A DNA stretch of 64,000 bases from Noviherbaspirillum cavernae (GCF_003590875.1 NZ_QYUN01000002.1:2170001-2234000); one strand, 5' to 3'; positions 1 through 10,202 are shown, counted from the first letter of the stretch. The notes: a model not told the origin generated them from the sequence alone. Numbers and translations: made by a program.

Positions 1-908
1 CGCATCATGAATGGGGCGGAACCCGGACTGACGCGCAGGGTTTCGGTGACATCGCGGTACGCCTCCCGAATCAGCGGGAAGGCACTTTCGCGCGCCATCA
101 GGCGTGTCGGGACAGCCTTTTCGATCTTGTACGGCAACTCGAGCGCCGAGGTCGCAACCAGCCCACCCTCGCGTTCGGCGATGAATGCAATGCCATTCGG
201 ACTGATGATGAGCGATTGCAGGAACATGGTGAGCCGTTGCAGCGGCAAGTCGGTAGCCGCCACGCCGATCAGCGAGCGATCTGCGCGATACACCGGTTTT
301 GCCAGTGTCAGCACCAGCTCGTGAGAGGAAAAGTCGTTATAGACCGGCGACCATGCCACGCCGCCGCGGACGACGGCGCTCCGGTACCACGGCCGCTCGC
401 GCGGCTCGTATCGATCGGTACGGCTCAGGGACAAGCGGCTTCCCGGCCCGGCCATGTGGTACAGATTGCGCCATGCGCTGTTGGCCTCCTTGAGGCGCAA
501 TTCCGTCGTGTCCGGGTCGCTGCGGTTGACTCCCACGAAACGGCCGTCCGCACCGCCGAAATAGACGTGTCGATTCATATCCGGAAAAAGGTCCGACGCA
601 ACCCAGAGTCGTTCCTCGATCTTGCTCGTTTCTTCCGGAAAGGAAATGGCCCCCACGACCGGATTATTGCCGACGGAAGCCAGATCGGGCGCAACCGATT
701 TCAGCGTGGAATGCGCACTCAGCAAATGCTGCTCGGTTCCCTGGTGAATGCGGCTGATCATGTCGACCAGCGCCTTTTGCGAGATCGCGTCGGTGGCATC
801 CTCCCCCGCCTGGTACAAGACGCCGGTAATCGTCAAGCCCACGCATACCATCAGAAGTACGAACGGAATGATGAAAACCCGCTGTAAAGAAGACTGTTTC
901 AGAGTCAC
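1..908 (-). CDS. Cache-domain membrane sensor protein, N-terminal part (cut by window edge)
   Basis: Translating the minus strand from a GTG at 908 gives about 302 open residues that run off the left edge. Residues 9-31 form one hydrophobic membrane segment. It is followed by a roughly 250-residue extracytoplasmic region with the dCache hallmarks RPWYRSA (about residue 172) and PVYNDFSS, then GVAATDLPL. This fold binds small ligands in histidine kinases, diguanylate cyclases and chemoreceptors. The output domain lies outside the window, so the output type is unknown. No strong ribosome site precedes the GTG, and an in-frame TTG further upstream (956) is possible. The gene runs in the same direction as clpB but is separated from it by a strong terminator. 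Confidence 0.7.
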   Translation of the reverse strand, partial: MTLKQSSLQRVFIIPFVLLMVCVGLTITGVLYQAGEDATDAISQKALVDMISRIHQGTEQHLLSAHSTLKSVAPDLASVGNNPVVGAISFPEETSKIEERLWVASDLFPDMNRHVYFGGADGRFVGVNRSDPDTTELRLKEANSAWRNLYHMAGPGSRLSLSRTDRYEPRERPWYRSAVVRGGVAWSPVYNDFSSHELVLTLAKPVYRADRSLIGVAATDLPLQRLTMFLQSLIISPNGIAFIAEREGGLVATSALELPYKIEKAVPTRLMARESAFPLIREAYRDVTETLRVSPGSAPFMM

Positions 909-986
909 TCTGGATCCATGCCTGAAGCCGATTGAACCATTACAAGAACCTTGCAAGGCTGCCGAATAGAGAACCGCAAATGTACG

Positions 987-1033
987 CCGGGATGAAAAAC
1001 GGGCCACTTTACGCGGCCCGTTTTTCATCCCGG
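987..1033 (-). terminator. Rho-independent terminator after clpB
   Basis: A perfect 19-bp inverted repeat (987-1005 paired with 1015-1033) encloses a 9-nt loop. On the minus strand the GGCCCG part of the stem is followed by a TTTTT run. It starts 50 bp after the clpB stop and precedes the sensor gene. Its symmetry means it could also stop plus-strand transcription. Confidence 0.85.
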
Positions 1034-1082
1034 CAAAATGCATGGAAATCTTACAATAATTTATATGTTTCCATGCGGAAAT

Positions 1083-3662
1083 TTATTCGAGGCTCTTCTC
1101 GAATGCCAATTTACCGTTGTTGACGCCCACCAGGATGCGGTCCTTCGGCCCGAATTTCCCTTCCAGGATCAGCCTCGACAAGGGATTCTCGATTTCCTGC
1201 TGGATCGCGCGCTTCAGCGGCCGGGCGCCATACACCGGATCGAAACCGGCTTCCGCGATCTTCTGCAAGGCTTCCTGAGAGACATCCATGCCGATGTCCA
1301 TCTTCGCCAGACGCTGCTCCAGCACGTGCAGCTGGATCTTGGCAATCGCGCCGATATTCTTCTCGTCCAGCGCATGGAACACGACGATCTCGTCGATGCG
1401 GTTGATGAACTCGGGCCGGAAATGCGTTTTGACTTCTGCCATCACGGCCAGCTTCACCAGCGCCGGATCGCTGTCATCCATCGACTGGATCTTGTGCGAG
1501 CCGAGGTTGGAGGTCATCACGATCACCGTGTTCTTGAAATCGACCGTGCGCCCCTGCCCGTCCGTCATGCGGCCATCGTCCAGCACCTGCAGCAGAACAT
1601 TGAAAACGTCGTGGTGCGCCTTCTCGATCTCGTCGAGCAGAATCACGCAATACGGTTTGCGCCGCACCGCTTCCGTCAGATAGCCGCCTTCCTCGTAACC
1701 CACGTATCCGGGCGGCGCACCGATCAGACGCGCCACCGAATGCTTCTCCATGAATTCGCTCATGTCGATGCGGATCAGCGATTCCTCGGTATCGAACAGG
1801 AATGAGGCGAGCGCCTTGCACAACTCGGTTTTGCCCACCCCCGTCGGCCCGAGGAACATGAACGAGCCGTAAGGCCGATTGGGGTCGGACAGACCGGCGC
1901 GCGAACGCCGGATCGCATCCGACACCGCGACGATCGCTTCATGCTGCCCGATCACGCGCTTGTGCAAGGCTTCTTCCATGTGCAGCAGCTTGTCGCGCTC
2001 ACCCTGCATCATCTTCGACACCGGGATGCCGGTGGCGCGCGACACGACTTCCGCGATTTCCTCTGCGCCGACCTGCGTGCGCAGCAACTTCGGCATTACG
2101 GCTTCTTCTGTATCGGCCTGCTTGAGTTGCGCTTCCAGCTCAGGCAATTTGCCGTACTGCAGTTCCGACATCCTCTGCCAGTCGCCCTTGCGCTTAGCTT
2201 CATCCATCTGCAGCCGGACTTGCTCGATTTCCTCCTTGATATGCTGCGCGCCCTGCACGGTCGCCTTCTCCGCCTTCCACACTTCTTCAAGGTCGGCGTA
2301 TTCGCGCGCGAGTTTGGCGATCTCTTCCTCGATCAGGCCGAGACGCTTTTGCGAGGCTTCATCGGTTTCCTTGCGCACCGCTTCGCGCTCGATCTTCAAC
2401 TGGATCAGACGGCGGTCGAGCCTGTCCATCACTTCCGGCTTGGAATCGATTTCGATCTTGATCTTCGATGCGGCCTCGTCGATCAGGTCGATGGCCTTGT
2501 CCGGCAGGAAGCGGTCGGTGATATAGCGATGCGACAATTCGGCCGCAGCGACAATCGCCGGATCGGTGATATCCACGCCGTGGTGCAGCTCGTATTTCTC
2601 CTGCAGTCCGCGCAGGATCGCGATGGTGGCTTCGACACTTGGCTCGTCGACCAGAATCTTCTGGAAGCGACGCTCCAGCGCGGCATCCTTCTCGATGTAC
2701 TTGCGATATTCATCCAGCGTGGTCGCGCCGACGCAATGCAGCTCGCCGCGCGCCAGCGCAGGTTTCAGCATGTTGCCGGCATCGATCGCGCCCTCGGCCT
2801 TGCCCGCGCCCACCATCGTATGGAGTTCATCGATGAAGACGATGGTCTGCCCTTCATCCTGCGCGATTTCCTTCAGCACTGCCTTCAGGCGCTCCTCGAA
2901 TTCGCCGCGATACTTGGCACCGGCCAGCAAAGCCGCCATGTCGAGCGACAGCACGCGCTTGGATTTCAGGCTGTCCGGCACTTCGCCGTTCACGATTCGC
3001 TGCGCCAACCCTTCCACGATCGCGGTCTTGCCGACACCCGGTTCGCCGATGAGGACAGGATTGTTCTTGGTCCGGCGCTGCAATACCTGGATCGCACGGC
3101 GGATTTCATCGTCGCGGCCGATCACCGGATCGAGCTTGCCCAGACGGGCGCGTTCGGTCAGGTCGAGCGTGTATTTCTTCAATGCCTCGCGCTGCCCTTC
3201 GGCGTCCTGCGACGACACATTGCCGCCGCCGCGCACGGCCGTGATGGCCGCTTCCAGCGCTTTGCGCGTCAGGCCGCTATCGCGCGCGAGACGCCCCGCA
3301 TCGGACTTGTCCTCGGTCAGCGCGAGCAACACCATTTCGCTGGCGATGAACTGGTCACCGCGCTTTTGCGCTTCCTTGTCGGCGAGATTCAGCAAGGCTG
3401 CGGATTCGCGTCCGAGCTGCACTTCGCCGCCGGTGCCCGATACTTCAGGCAATCTTTCCAGCGCGCCTTCCAGCTGTTTCTGCAAGCCGCCGACGTTCAC
3501 GCCGGCACGTTGCAGCAAGGAGCGCGCACCGCCATCGTCCTGATTCAGCAAGGCGATGAGGATATGTACGGGCTCGATGTATTGATTGTCGTTACCGACC
3601 GCCAGACTTTGGGCGTCAGCCAAGGCTTCCTGCAATTTTGTTGTCAATTTGTCGAGACGCAT
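1083..3662 (-). CDS. clpB: ATP-dependent disaggregase ClpB
   Basis: 859-residue Hsp100 chaperone that threads aggregated proteins through a hexameric ring with help from DnaK. In order it shows the Clp N-terminal repeat domain (1-145), a first AAA+ module with Walker A GEPGVGKT (about 206-213) and Walker B VFIDELHT, a coiled-coil middle domain (about 405-520), and a second AAA+ module with GPTGVGKT and [10 protein letters not shown]. The start at 3662 (MRLDKLT) matches E. coli ClpB and has an AGGAGAG ribosome site; a start 7 codons upstream lacks one. Length is normal for the family. A heat-shock promoter lies directly upstream and a terminator directly downstream, so it is probably transcribed alone. 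Confidence 0.97.
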   Translation of the reverse strand: MRLDKLTTKLQEALADAQSLAVGNDNQYIEPVHILIALLNQDDGGARSLLQRAGVNVGGLQKQLEGALERLPEVSGTGGEVQLGRESAALLNLADKEAQKRGDQFIASEMVLLALTEDKSDAGRLARDSGLTRKALEAAITAVRGGGNVSSQDAEGQREALKKYTLDLTERARLGKLDPVIGRDDEIRRAIQVLQRRTKNNPVLIGEPGVGKTAIVEGLAQRIVNGEVPDSLKSKRVLSLDMAALLAGAKYRGEFEERLKAVLKEIAQDEGQTIVFIDELHTMVGAGKAEGAIDAGNMLKPALARGELHCVGATTLDEYRKYIEKDAALERRFQKILVDEPSVEATIAILRGLQEKYELHHGVDITDPAIVAAAELSHRYITDRFLPDKAIDLIDEAASKIKIEIDSKPEVMDRLDRRLIQLKIEREAVRKETDEASQKRLGLIEEEIAKLAREYADLEEVWKAEKATVQGAQHIKEEIEQVRLQMDEAKRKGDWQRMSELQYGKLPELEAQLKQADTEEAVMPKLLRTQVGAEEIAEVVSRATGIPVSKMMQGERDKLLHMEEALHKRVIGQHEAIVAVSDAIRRSRAGLSDPNRPYGSFMFLGPTGVGKTELCKALASFLFDTEESLIRIDMSEFMEKHSVARLIGAPPGYVGYEEGGYLTEAVRRKPYCVILLDEIEKAHHDVFNVLLQVLDDGRMTDGQGRTVDFKNTVIVMTSNLGSHKIQSMDDSDPALVKLAVMAEVKTHFRPEFINRIDEIVVFHALDEKNIGAIAKIQLHVLEQRLAKMDIGMDVSQEALQKIAEAGFDPVYGARPLKRAIQQEIENPLSRLILEGKFGPKDRILVGVNNGKLAFEKSLE

Positions 3663-3693
3663 GGTCCACTCTCCTGAAAACAATTTGACAAGG

Positions 3694-3721
3694 AAGTTGG
3701 GCCGTTTGACCGCATTTCAAG
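3694..3721 (-). promoter_or_regulatory. Sigma-32 type heat-shock promoter of clpB
   Basis: On the minus strand CTTGAAA (3721-3715) and CCCAACTT (3701-3694) are separated by 13 bp. This fits the RpoH consensus CTTGAAA-N13-17-CCCATNT closely. It lies about 32 bp upstream of the clpB start codon. Confidence 0.8.
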
Positions 3722-3793
3722 AATGGAATTTGATTCCGCTCATCTGCAGGGATGCGACGAGTCGACGAACAGATGCGGCGAAAGCGGAAGGTC

Positions 3794-4168
3794 TTAACCG
3801 GAAATCGCGCGATAAACAGCAAATCCGGCGATGCAGAATGCAATCGAGCCGAGCAGATGCAGTGCCGAATGTCCAAGCGCCCATGCATAATCGCCACGCT
3901 GCAACAAGGACATCGCTTCAGCCGAAAAAGTGGAAAAAGTGGTGAGCCCACCAAGGAAACCTGTGACCGCGAACAAGCGCCACTCCGGTGTCAGATGCGG
4001 GTTTCCGGAAAAGAATGCAACGGCAATACCGATCAGAAATCCGCCAACCCAGTTTGCCGCCAGCGTGCCGAATGCGATGCCGTGATGCAAGGCGTTGAAC
4101 CAGAGTCCCAGCCCCCATCGCAACCATGCGCCGATCGCCGCGCCTGTGCCGACCGCGAGCCAGCTCAT
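3794..4168 (-). CDS. crcB: Fluoride channel CrcB/FluC
   Basis: 124-residue four-helix membrane protein of the CrcB/Fluc family, which exports fluoride as a dual-topology dimer. The family signature [13 protein letters not shown] is present at about residues 72-84, and Asn in AANWVGG also matches. The start MSWLAVG at 4168 is chosen because GGAGAAGG precedes it and its ATG overlaps the moaE stop (ATGA), which implies translational coupling. No fluoride riboswitch is visible, since the gene is embedded behind moaE. Confidence 0.93.
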   Translation of the reverse strand: MSWLAVGTGAAIGAWLRWGLGLWFNALHHGIAFGTLAANWVGGFLIGIAVAFFSGNPHLTPEWRLFAVTGFLGGLTTFSTFSAEAMSLLQRGDYAWALGHSALHLLGSIAFCIAGFAVYRAISG

Positions 4169-4644
4169 GCATCCTTCTCCGCCTTGCCCGATGCGGCATT
4201 CCATTTCGCCAATGCATGATCATCGGCGGTACGCGCATCCACCCAGCGCGCGCCCTGCGGCGTCTGTTCCTTCTTCCAGAACGGCGCCTGCGTCTTCAGA
4301 TAATCCATGATGAATTCGCATGCGGCAAACGCCTCGCCCCGATGCGCTGACGTCACTGCCGCCAGCACGATCTGGTCCTGCGGCTTCAACGGTCCGACGC
4401 GATGAATCACGAGAGCATCGAAGATATCCCACCGTGCCTTGGCCTGCACGACGATATCTTCCAGCGCCTTCTCGGTCATTTCCGGATAATGCTCCAGCTC
4501 CATTTCCGCAACGCTCGCGCCGTCGTTGATGTCGCGCACCGTGCCGATGAAAGAAACGACCGCTCCCACTCGCGCATCACCGGCGCGCAAGCGGGCGACT
4601 TCGGCACTCAGGTCAAAATCCTCGGTTTGAACGCGGATGGGCAT
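4165..4644 (-). CDS. moaE: Molybdopterin synthase catalytic subunit MoaE
   Basis: 159-residue large subunit of molybdopterin synthase, which with thiocarboxylated MoaD inserts two sulfurs into precursor Z (cyclic pyranopterin monophosphate). Recognisable blocks are FIGTVRD, LEHYPEM, HRVG and the late PFWKKE, which carries the active-site lysine. The last few residues overlap the crcB start. It lies 24 bp downstream of moaD in a moeA-moaD-moaE-crcB run. The protein is slightly longer at its C-terminus than E. coli MoaE. Confidence 0.95.
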   Translation of the reverse strand: MPIRVQTEDFDLSAEVARLRAGDARVGAVVSFIGTVRDINDGASVAEMELEHYPEMTEKALEDIVVQAKARWDIFDALVIHRVGPLKPQDQIVLAAVTSAHRGEAFAACEFIMDYLKTQAPFWKKEQTPQGARWVDARTADDHALAKWNAASGKAEKDA

Positions 4645-4668
4645 GGGCTGCTCCGGCAGTGGGGATCA

Positions 4669-4926
4669 TTAACCGCCGGTGACCGGCGGGAAAAAAGCGA
4701 CTTCGCAACCTTCGGTAATCGGCGTTGCCGGTTCGGTCATCTGATGGTTGTACGCCATGCGCAATGCTCGCCCTTCCGCCAGCGTCTCGGCCCACATACC
4801 ACCGCGCTCGCGCAGGAAATCACGGACATCTCCTACGGTTCGCACATGCGCAGGCAGCATCACGGACTCATTGCTGGAACCAAGCGCCTCACGCACGCTG
4901 GCAAAGAAACGGAGTTGAATATTCAT
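4669..4926 (-). CDS. moaD: Molybdopterin synthase sulfur-carrier subunit MoaD
   Basis: 85-residue ubiquitin-fold protein. It ends in the diagnostic Gly-Gly (PPVTGG), the C-terminus that is adenylated and converted to a thiocarboxylate to supply sulfur to MoaE. The length is typical. It sits 22 bp after moeA and 24 bp before moaE, so all three are almost certainly on one transcript. Confidence 0.95.
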   Translation of the reverse strand: MNIQLRFFASVREALGSSNESVMLPAHVRTVGDVRDFLRERGGMWAETLAEGRALRMAYNHQMTEPATPITEGCEVAFFPPVTGG

Positions 4927-4948
4927 CGATGCAATCCGGCTATTCGGG

Positions 4949-6178
4949 TTAATGAAGCAACTGGTTGAACGGCACGAACCTCACCATATCGCCTGGAACA
5001 ATCGTGCATCCCGGCGGATTGTCGATCAGGCCGTCACCCCATACTGTCGATGTCAAGACAGCCGAGCTCTGATTCGCAAACAAGTCGAGCCCGCCATCGG
5101 CATTGATCTTCGCGCGCAGGAACTCGTTGCGGCGATCCGCCTTCGGCCAGGAAAAATCGGCGCGCATCGCGAACGCTGTCGGCGCAACATCGTTCACACC
5201 CTGCAGGCGCAAAATGAATGGTCGCACGAACAGCAGGAAGGTGACGAAGCTGGAGACCGGATTGCCCGGCAGGCCGAGGAAAAAGGCCGCTCCATCGCCA
5301 CCGCTGCGATTGATCTCGCCGAATGCCAGCGGCTTGCCGGGCTTGACCGCGATCTGCCACATGTTCAAGCGGCCCTCGGCTTCGACTGCCGGCTTGATGT
5401 GATCTTCCTCGCCGACCGACACACCGCCTGAAGTGATGATGAGATCGTTGTCCGCAGCAGCCCTGCGCAAGGTATCGCGCGTCGCTGCAAGCGAGTCCGG
5501 CACGATGCCGAAATCGCTGATGACACAGCCGAGATTCTCGAGCAGGCCGCGCAGCAGAAAGCGGTTGGAGTTGTAGATCGCGCCCGGCTTCAATGGCTCG
5601 CCCGGCATGGCAAGTTCATCGCCCGTGAAGAACACGGCAACACGCGGCCTGCGCACCACCGGAAGAGCGGCAAGGCCAACGGATGCGGCAAGCCCCAGCT
5701 CCTGCGCCCGCAGGCGCGTGCCCGCTGCAAGGATCACGCTGTCGGTTTGAATATCTTCGCCGGTGCGTCTGATCCATTCGCCGACCTGAGGCACATGCCT
5801 GATCGTGACACTGTCGCCATCGGCTTCGCACATTTCCTGCATCACCACCGCATCAGCGCCGTGCGGAATCATTGCACCAGTAAAGATGCGCGCCGCTGTC
5901 CCCGGCTCCAAAGCATCGGGAACATACCCGGCCGGAATGCGCTGAGAGACCTTCAACTGCGCCGCACCGTTCGTGCAATCTGCGGCACGCACCGCATAGC
6001 CGTCCATCTGCGTGTTGTCCATCGGCGGGACATTCAGCCTTGAGGTTTGCGCCGCGACGAGCACGCGGCCATTGCTCTCAAGCGTTGATACCGTTTCGAC
6101 ATCCTTGATCGGACGAATCGCGTCAAGCAAGAAGTCGAGAGCATCCGCAACGCTCAACATGGGTTTCTTTTCGGTCAT
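4949..6178 (-). CDS. moeA: Molybdopterin molybdenumtransferase MoeA
   Basis: 409-residue enzyme that inserts molybdate into adenylylated molybdopterin. Visible family blocks are DNTQMDGYAVR (about 55-65), RIFTGAMIP, the MoCF fold segment ending SGGVSVGEEDH, and GKPLAFG...LPGNPVSS. The length matches MoeA. It is the first gene of the moeA-moaD-moaE-crcB series. A 96-bp gap separates it from the thrC stop, so it may be read through from thrC or have its own promoter. Confidence 0.95.
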   Translation of the reverse strand: MTEKKPMLSVADALDFLLDAIRPIKDVETVSTLESNGRVLVAAQTSRLNVPPMDNTQMDGYAVRAADCTNGAAQLKVSQRIPAGYVPDALEPGTAARIFTGAMIPHGADAVVMQEMCEADGDSVTIRHVPQVGEWIRRTGEDIQTDSVILAAGTRLRAQELGLAASVGLAALPVVRRPRVAVFFTGDELAMPGEPLKPGAIYNSNRFLLRGLLENLGCVISDFGIVPDSLAATRDTLRRAAADNDLIITSGGVSVGEEDHIKPAVEAEGRLNMWQIAVKPGKPLAFGEINRSGGDGAAFFLGLPGNPVSSFVTFLLFVRPFILRLQGVNDVAPTAFAMRADFSWPKADRRNEFLRAKINADGGLDLFANQSSAVLTSTVWGDGLIDNPPGCTIVPGDMVRFVPFNQLLH

Positions 6179-6274
6179 GTCTTGCTCGATTCTGTCGTTA
6201 TCGTCAGGAGGACTGTCATGCAGGAAAAGGCTCGCAGCCTGTTCAGCATGACAGAAACACCTTGCAGTCCCGTA

Positions 6275-7735
6275 TTACAGCCCCGTATGCCTGGCAATGA
6301 ATGCCTTCACCTGCACCACATCTGCCGGCATCACATCGAACCGTTGCGGCAATGCCTCGATGTTCTCGAACCCTGCCGGGCGCTCGGCATCATGTCCCAG
6401 CGCTTCCTTGATCGTTTCGTTGAATTTCGCGGGCAATGCGGTTTCCAGCACGATCATCGGTACGCCCGGCTTCACATGCTGACGTGCCACTTTCACGCCA
6501 TCGGCGGTGTGCGTATCGATCGTGACACCATATTTCGCATGCACGTCACGAATGGTTTGTACGCGGTCGGCATGGGTCGATTTGCCGGACAGAAAACCGT
6601 ATTGCGCGACCTTCTTGAATTCATCGCCGTCGCTGCCCGGATTGCCCGACAAGTCGAAGCCGCCATGCGTCTCGACCTTCTTGAACAAGGCGCGCACGCG
6701 CTCCGCATCGCGATCCAGCAAGTCATACACGAAGCGTTCGAAATTCGACGCCTTGCTGATATCCATGCTCGGGCTGGTGGTGTGATATGTCTCCGCCGAC
6801 TTGCGCACGCGATAGATGCCGGTGCGGAAAAACTCGTCCAGCACGTCGTTCTCGTTGGTCGCCACGACGAGCCTGTCGATCGGCACGCCCATCATGCGCG
6901 CGATATGACCAGCGCAGATGTTGCCGAAGTTGCCGGACGGCACGGTGAAGGAAACCTTCTGCTCGTTGCCGGTGGTCGCGCTCAGATAGCCGCGAATGTA
7001 GTACACCACTTGCGCCACGACGCGCGCCCAGTTGATGGAATTGACCGTGCCGATCTTTTGCCGCGCCTTGAATTCGAGATCGTTGGACACCGCCTTCACC
7101 ATGTCCTGGCAATCGTCGAACACGCCTTCCACCGCGATATTGAAAATGTTGGGATCCTGCAGGCTGAACATTTGCGCGGTCTGGAATGCGCTCATCTTCT
7201 TGTGCGGCGACAGCATGAAGACGCGTATGCCCTTCTTGCCGCGCATGGCGTATTCCGCCGCGCTGCCGGTATCGCCGGAGGTCGCGCCGAAAATGTTCAA
7301 TTCGGCATGCTGTTTGGCCAGCGCGTACTCGAACAGATTGCCGAGCAATTGCATCGCCATGTCCTTGAACGCCAGCGTCGGGCCGTTGGACAGTGCCTGC
7401 AATATCAGCTTGCCGCCATCCTTTTCCTCGAGAACGCGCAACGGTGTGATTTGCGCGGTATCCTCGCCAGTGCGCGCATTGCGATAGACATCAGCCGTGT
7501 ACGTCTTGTGCACGATAGCTTTCAAGTCCTCCTCGGGAATGTCGGTCGCGAATTTCTTCAGCACTTCCAGCGCCAGATCCGCATACGACAGCGTGCGCCA
7601 GTCGTCGAGTTCCGCACCGCTGATGCGCGGATATTCAACGGGCAGATACAGGCCTCCGTCCGGCGCCAGACCGCCTAACAGAATCTGCGAAAAAGATTGC
7701 GGCGCGGCCTGACCGCGTGTGGAAACATATTGCAT
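6275..7735 (-). CDS. thrC: Threonine synthase
   Basis: 486-residue pyridoxal-phosphate enzyme of the long (class I) threonine synthase type, which converts O-phosphohomoserine to threonine. The N-terminal MQYVSTRG, the PLP lysine in LAFKDMAMQLLG (about residue 115), GATSGDTGSAAE, and VPSGNFGN are all present. No clear ribosome site precedes the ATG. In this organism thrC is separated from hom by the threonine-degradation genes tdh and kbl, so the usual hom-thrC pairing is broken and thrC probably depends on its own promoter. Confidence 0.96.
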   Translation of the reverse strand: MQYVSTRGQAAPQSFSQILLGGLAPDGGLYLPVEYPRISGAELDDWRTLSYADLALEVLKKFATDIPEEDLKAIVHKTYTADVYRNARTGEDTAQITPLRVLEEKDGGKLILQALSNGPTLAFKDMAMQLLGNLFEYALAKQHAELNIFGATSGDTGSAAEYAMRGKKGIRVFMLSPHKKMSAFQTAQMFSLQDPNIFNIAVEGVFDDCQDMVKAVSNDLEFKARQKIGTVNSINWARVVAQVVYYIRGYLSATTGNEQKVSFTVPSGNFGNICAGHIARMMGVPIDRLVVATNENDVLDEFFRTGIYRVRKSAETYHTTSPSMDISKASNFERFVYDLLDRDAERVRALFKKVETHGGFDLSGNPGSDGDEFKKVAQYGFLSGKSTHADRVQTIRDVHAKYGVTIDTHTADGVKVARQHVKPGVPMIVLETALPAKFNETIKEALGHDAERPAGFENIEALPQRFDVMPADVVQVKAFIARHTGL

Positions 7736-7770
7736 AAATTGAATGGATGGGTGGCAACGGAGAGCCTCAC

Positions 7771-7776
7771 ATTATA
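7771..7776 (-). promoter_or_regulatory. Probable -10 box of a thrC promoter
   Basis: The minus strand carries a perfect TATAAT 35 bp upstream of the thrC start. The matching -35 region is weak (CGATGC at 17 bp; a TTGACC is too close), so the promoter may need an activator or be modest in strength. The call rests on the -10 and on the interrupted hom-thrC arrangement. Confidence 0.35.
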
Positions 7777-7891
7777 ACTGTGGAGGTCAATGCGCATCGC
7801 CGTTTCATCCCCTGAACATCCTGCGGAAATTCTCTTCGAAACAGCCGGATCAGCTGCCGGCAACACTCGCCCGAGTCATTCGGTGTCGCCC

Positions 7892-8863
7892 TCAGGCGAC
7901 TTGAAAGAGCGGCGTGGAGCGACTTTTGGTGTTGGCCAGCATGTCCTCCACCAACTGATCCAGCCCGATGCGCGCACGCCATCCCCAATCCGCACGCGCA
8001 AAGCTGTCATCCAGACTGTGCGGCCAGGTATCCGCAATCGCCTGTCGATGATCCGGCTGATAACGGATTTCAAAATGCGGTACATGCTTTTTGATGGCTT
8101 GCGCCAATTCCCGTGGATTGAAGCTCAGGCCGGCGACGTTATAGGACGAGCGAACGCGAATCTGCCCTGCCGGCGCTTCCATCAATTCCGTGGTGGCGCG
8201 AATGGCATCGGGCATGTAGATCATGGGCAGCGTCGTGTCCGGCCCGAGATAGCAGACATAGGGCGCACCGCTGGCGGCCGCGTGGAAAATCGCAATCGCG
8301 TAATCCGTCGTTCCGCCGCCGGGCGGCGATTTGTGACTGATGATGCCGGGGTAGCGGATGCTGCGCACATCGACGCCGAAGCGCGCGAAATAGTATTCGC
8401 ACAGGCGTTCGCCGGCCTGCTTGCTGATGCCGTAGATCGTGGTCGGATCCATCACCGCCAGTTGCGGCGTTTCCACCGCCGGCGTGTGCGGCCCGAAGGC
8501 GGCGATAGAGGATGGCCAGAAAACGCGCAGCGGCTTGCCGGCTTCGCCTCGCTCGCGCGCGACTTCAAGAATGTTCAGCAAGCCGTTCATGTTCAGCGTC
8601 CACGCCTTGAGCGGCGCCTGTTCGCCGGTGACCGACAGCAGCGCCGCCAGCTGGTACACCTGGGTGACGGCATAGCGGTCAATGACTTCCGCCATTCGTG
8701 CGCTGTCGAGCACATCGACGACTTCGTAACAGCTTGCACCATGCAGGCTGCGCGGACCGATGTCGGCGGCAATGACATTGCCGGCACCATGCTTTGCACT
8801 GAGCGCCTCCACCAGTTCGCTGCCGATCTGGCCGTTGGCGCCGATTACCAGTATTCGTTCCAT
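7892..8863 (-). CDS. tdh: SDR-type L-threonine 3-dehydrogenase
   Basis: 323-residue NAD-dependent epimerase-fold protein with an N-terminal Rossmann motif GANGQIG (about 8-14) and the catalytic YGISK (Tyr and Lys). The assignment to threonine dehydrogenase of the short-chain (UDP-galactose-4-epimerase-like) type, distinct from the zinc-dependent E. coli enzyme, is supported by resemblance and by kbl lying only 10 bp upstream. Tdh makes 2-amino-3-ketobutyrate, which Kbl cleaves. The start at 8863 is preferred over 8869 because GGGAG sits 6 nt upstream of it. A small GTCGCC/GGCGAC hairpin spans the stop codon but lacks a T-run. Confidence 0.85.
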   Translation of the reverse strand: MERILVIGANGQIGSELVEALSAKHGAGNVIAADIGPRSLHGASCYEVVDVLDSARMAEVIDRYAVTQVYQLAALLSVTGEQAPLKAWTLNMNGLLNILEVARERGEAGKPLRVFWPSSIAAFGPHTPAVETPQLAVMDPTTIYGISKQAGERLCEYYFARFGVDVRSIRYPGIISHKSPPGGGTTDYAIAIFHAAASGAPYVCYLGPDTTLPMIYMPDAIRATTELMEAPAGQIRVRSSYNVAGLSFNPRELAQAIKKHVPHFEIRYQPDHRQAIADTWPHSLDDSFARADWGWRARIGLDQLVEDMLANTKSRSTPLFQVA

Positions 8864-8873
8864 CGTCATCTCC

Positions 8874-10082
8874 CTAACTCTTCAAGAGCCCGAGTTCAAG
8901 TCCCGCCTGCTTGAAGGCGGCAAGCGCATGATCAAGCTGCTCGCTCGTATGCGCCGCCGACAATTGCACCCGCACGCGCGCCTCGCCCATCGGCACCACT
9001 GGATAAAAGAACCCGGTGACAAGTACGTCAAGCTCGTACAGCCGCTGCGCGAACTGCTGCGCCACCGGCGCATCGAACAGCATCACCGGCACGATCGGAT
9101 GCGCGCCGGGCTTGATCGTGAATCCGAGATCGGCAATCGCGCGACGGAAATGGACGGTGTTGGCATGCAAGCGGTCGCGCAAGTCCGTGGAAGCCGATAA
9201 ACGCTCGAGTACATGGAGCGACGCGCCAGCGATGGCCGGGGCCAGGGAATTCGAGAACAGGTAGGGCCGCGATTTCTGCCGCAGCGTCTCGACCACCTCG
9301 CGGCGCGCCGCCGTGAAACCGCCCATCGCTCCGCCCAGCGCCTTGCCGAGCGTGCCAGTAATGATGTCGATGCGCCCCATGACATCGCGATATTCGTGCG
9401 TACCGCGTCCGGTCCGGCCCATGAAACCCGTCGCATGACATTCATCGATCATTACCAGCGCGCCATGGCGGTCAGCCAGATCGCAAATCATGTCCAGCTG
9501 CGCAACCGTGCCGTCCATCGAGAATACGCCGTCGGTAACGATCAGCTTGTGGCGCTTCCCTTCAGCAGCATGCAGCTGCACTTCAAGGTCGCTCATGTCG
9601 TTGTGCCGATAGCGATACCGTGCCGCCTTGCATAGACGGATGCCATCGATGATGGAAGCGTGATTCAACGCGTCCGAGATGATTGCGTCCTGCTCGTCGA
9701 ACAAGGGCTCGAACACACCGCCATTCGCATCGAACGCCGCGGCGTACAGGATGGTGTCTTCCATGCCGAGAAATTCCGACAAGGCGCGTTCCAGCTTTTT
9801 GTGCACCGTTTGGGTGCCGCAGATGAAACGCACCGATGACAAGCCATAGCCGTATTCTTCCGTCGCCTCGACGGCCGCGCGCACCATCGTCTCGTCTCCC
9901 GACAAGCCCAGGTAGTTGTTCGCGCACAGGTTGATGCGCGTTTGGCCATCGTCGCAGACTACTTCGGCACCCTGTCGCGATGCGATCACACGCTCCTGCT
10001 TGTAAAGACCATCGCGGCGCAACGTGGCGAGATTTTCATCCAGTTGTGCGTAGAAGCCCTGCCTTGCTTTTGGTGTATTCAT
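8874..10082 (-). CDS. kbl: 2-Amino-3-ketobutyrate CoA ligase (glycine C-acetyltransferase)
   Basis: 402-residue alpha-oxoamine synthase. It cleaves 2-amino-3-ketobutyrate with CoA to glycine and acetyl-CoA, the second step of threonine degradation. It has NNYLGLS, DECHATGFMG, and the PLP lysine in GTLGKALGGAMGG (about residue 245). The start MNTPKARQ at 10082 is preceded by GGGAG; the 25 extra upstream codons look non-coding. It leads a kbl-tdh operon divergent from the XRE-cupin regulator gene. Confidence 0.95.
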   Translation of the reverse strand: MNTPKARQGFYAQLDENLATLRRDGLYKQERVIASRQGAEVVCDDGQTRINLCANNYLGLSGDETMVRAAVEATEEYGYGLSSVRFICGTQTVHKKLERALSEFLGMEDTILYAAAFDANGGVFEPLFDEQDAIISDALNHASIIDGIRLCKAARYRYRHNDMSDLEVQLHAAEGKRHKLIVTDGVFSMDGTVAQLDMICDLADRHGALVMIDECHATGFMGRTGRGTHEYRDVMGRIDIITGTLGKALGGAMGGFTAARREVVETLRQKSRPYLFSNSLAPAIAGASLHVLERLSASTDLRDRLHANTVHFRRAIADLGFTIKPGAHPIVPVMLFDAPVAQQFAQRLYELDVLVTGFFYPVVPMGEARVRVQLSAAHTSEQLDHALAAFKQAGLELGLLKS

Positions 10083-10155
10083 GGCACTCCCGTTTCGTTG
10101 TCCGGTTGACGCGGCTATGTGGAAGCATGTTGACGAATTACAAAATTGCCAATCC

Positions 10156-10172
10156 ATCTGATACCATCAGAT
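10156..10172. promoter_or_regulatory. Inverted repeat in the kbl/regulator intergenic region (candidate operator 1)
   Basis: ATCTGAT-ACC-ATCAGAT is a perfect 7-bp inverted repeat with a 3-bp centre, 73 bp upstream of the kbl start and adjacent to a TTGAAA on the minus strand. The position suits an operator for the divergent regulator. Binding is inferred only from symmetry and place. Confidence 0.4.
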
Positions 10173-10202
10173 TTCAATGAATTTTTCAAATTCCATTATT
10201 TA

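Noticed and set aside
1941..3677. Long plus-strand open frame opposite clpB
   Set aside because: Composition (Phe/Arg/Gln/His-rich) is typical of a reverse-strand shadow, and the clpB frame is unmistakable.
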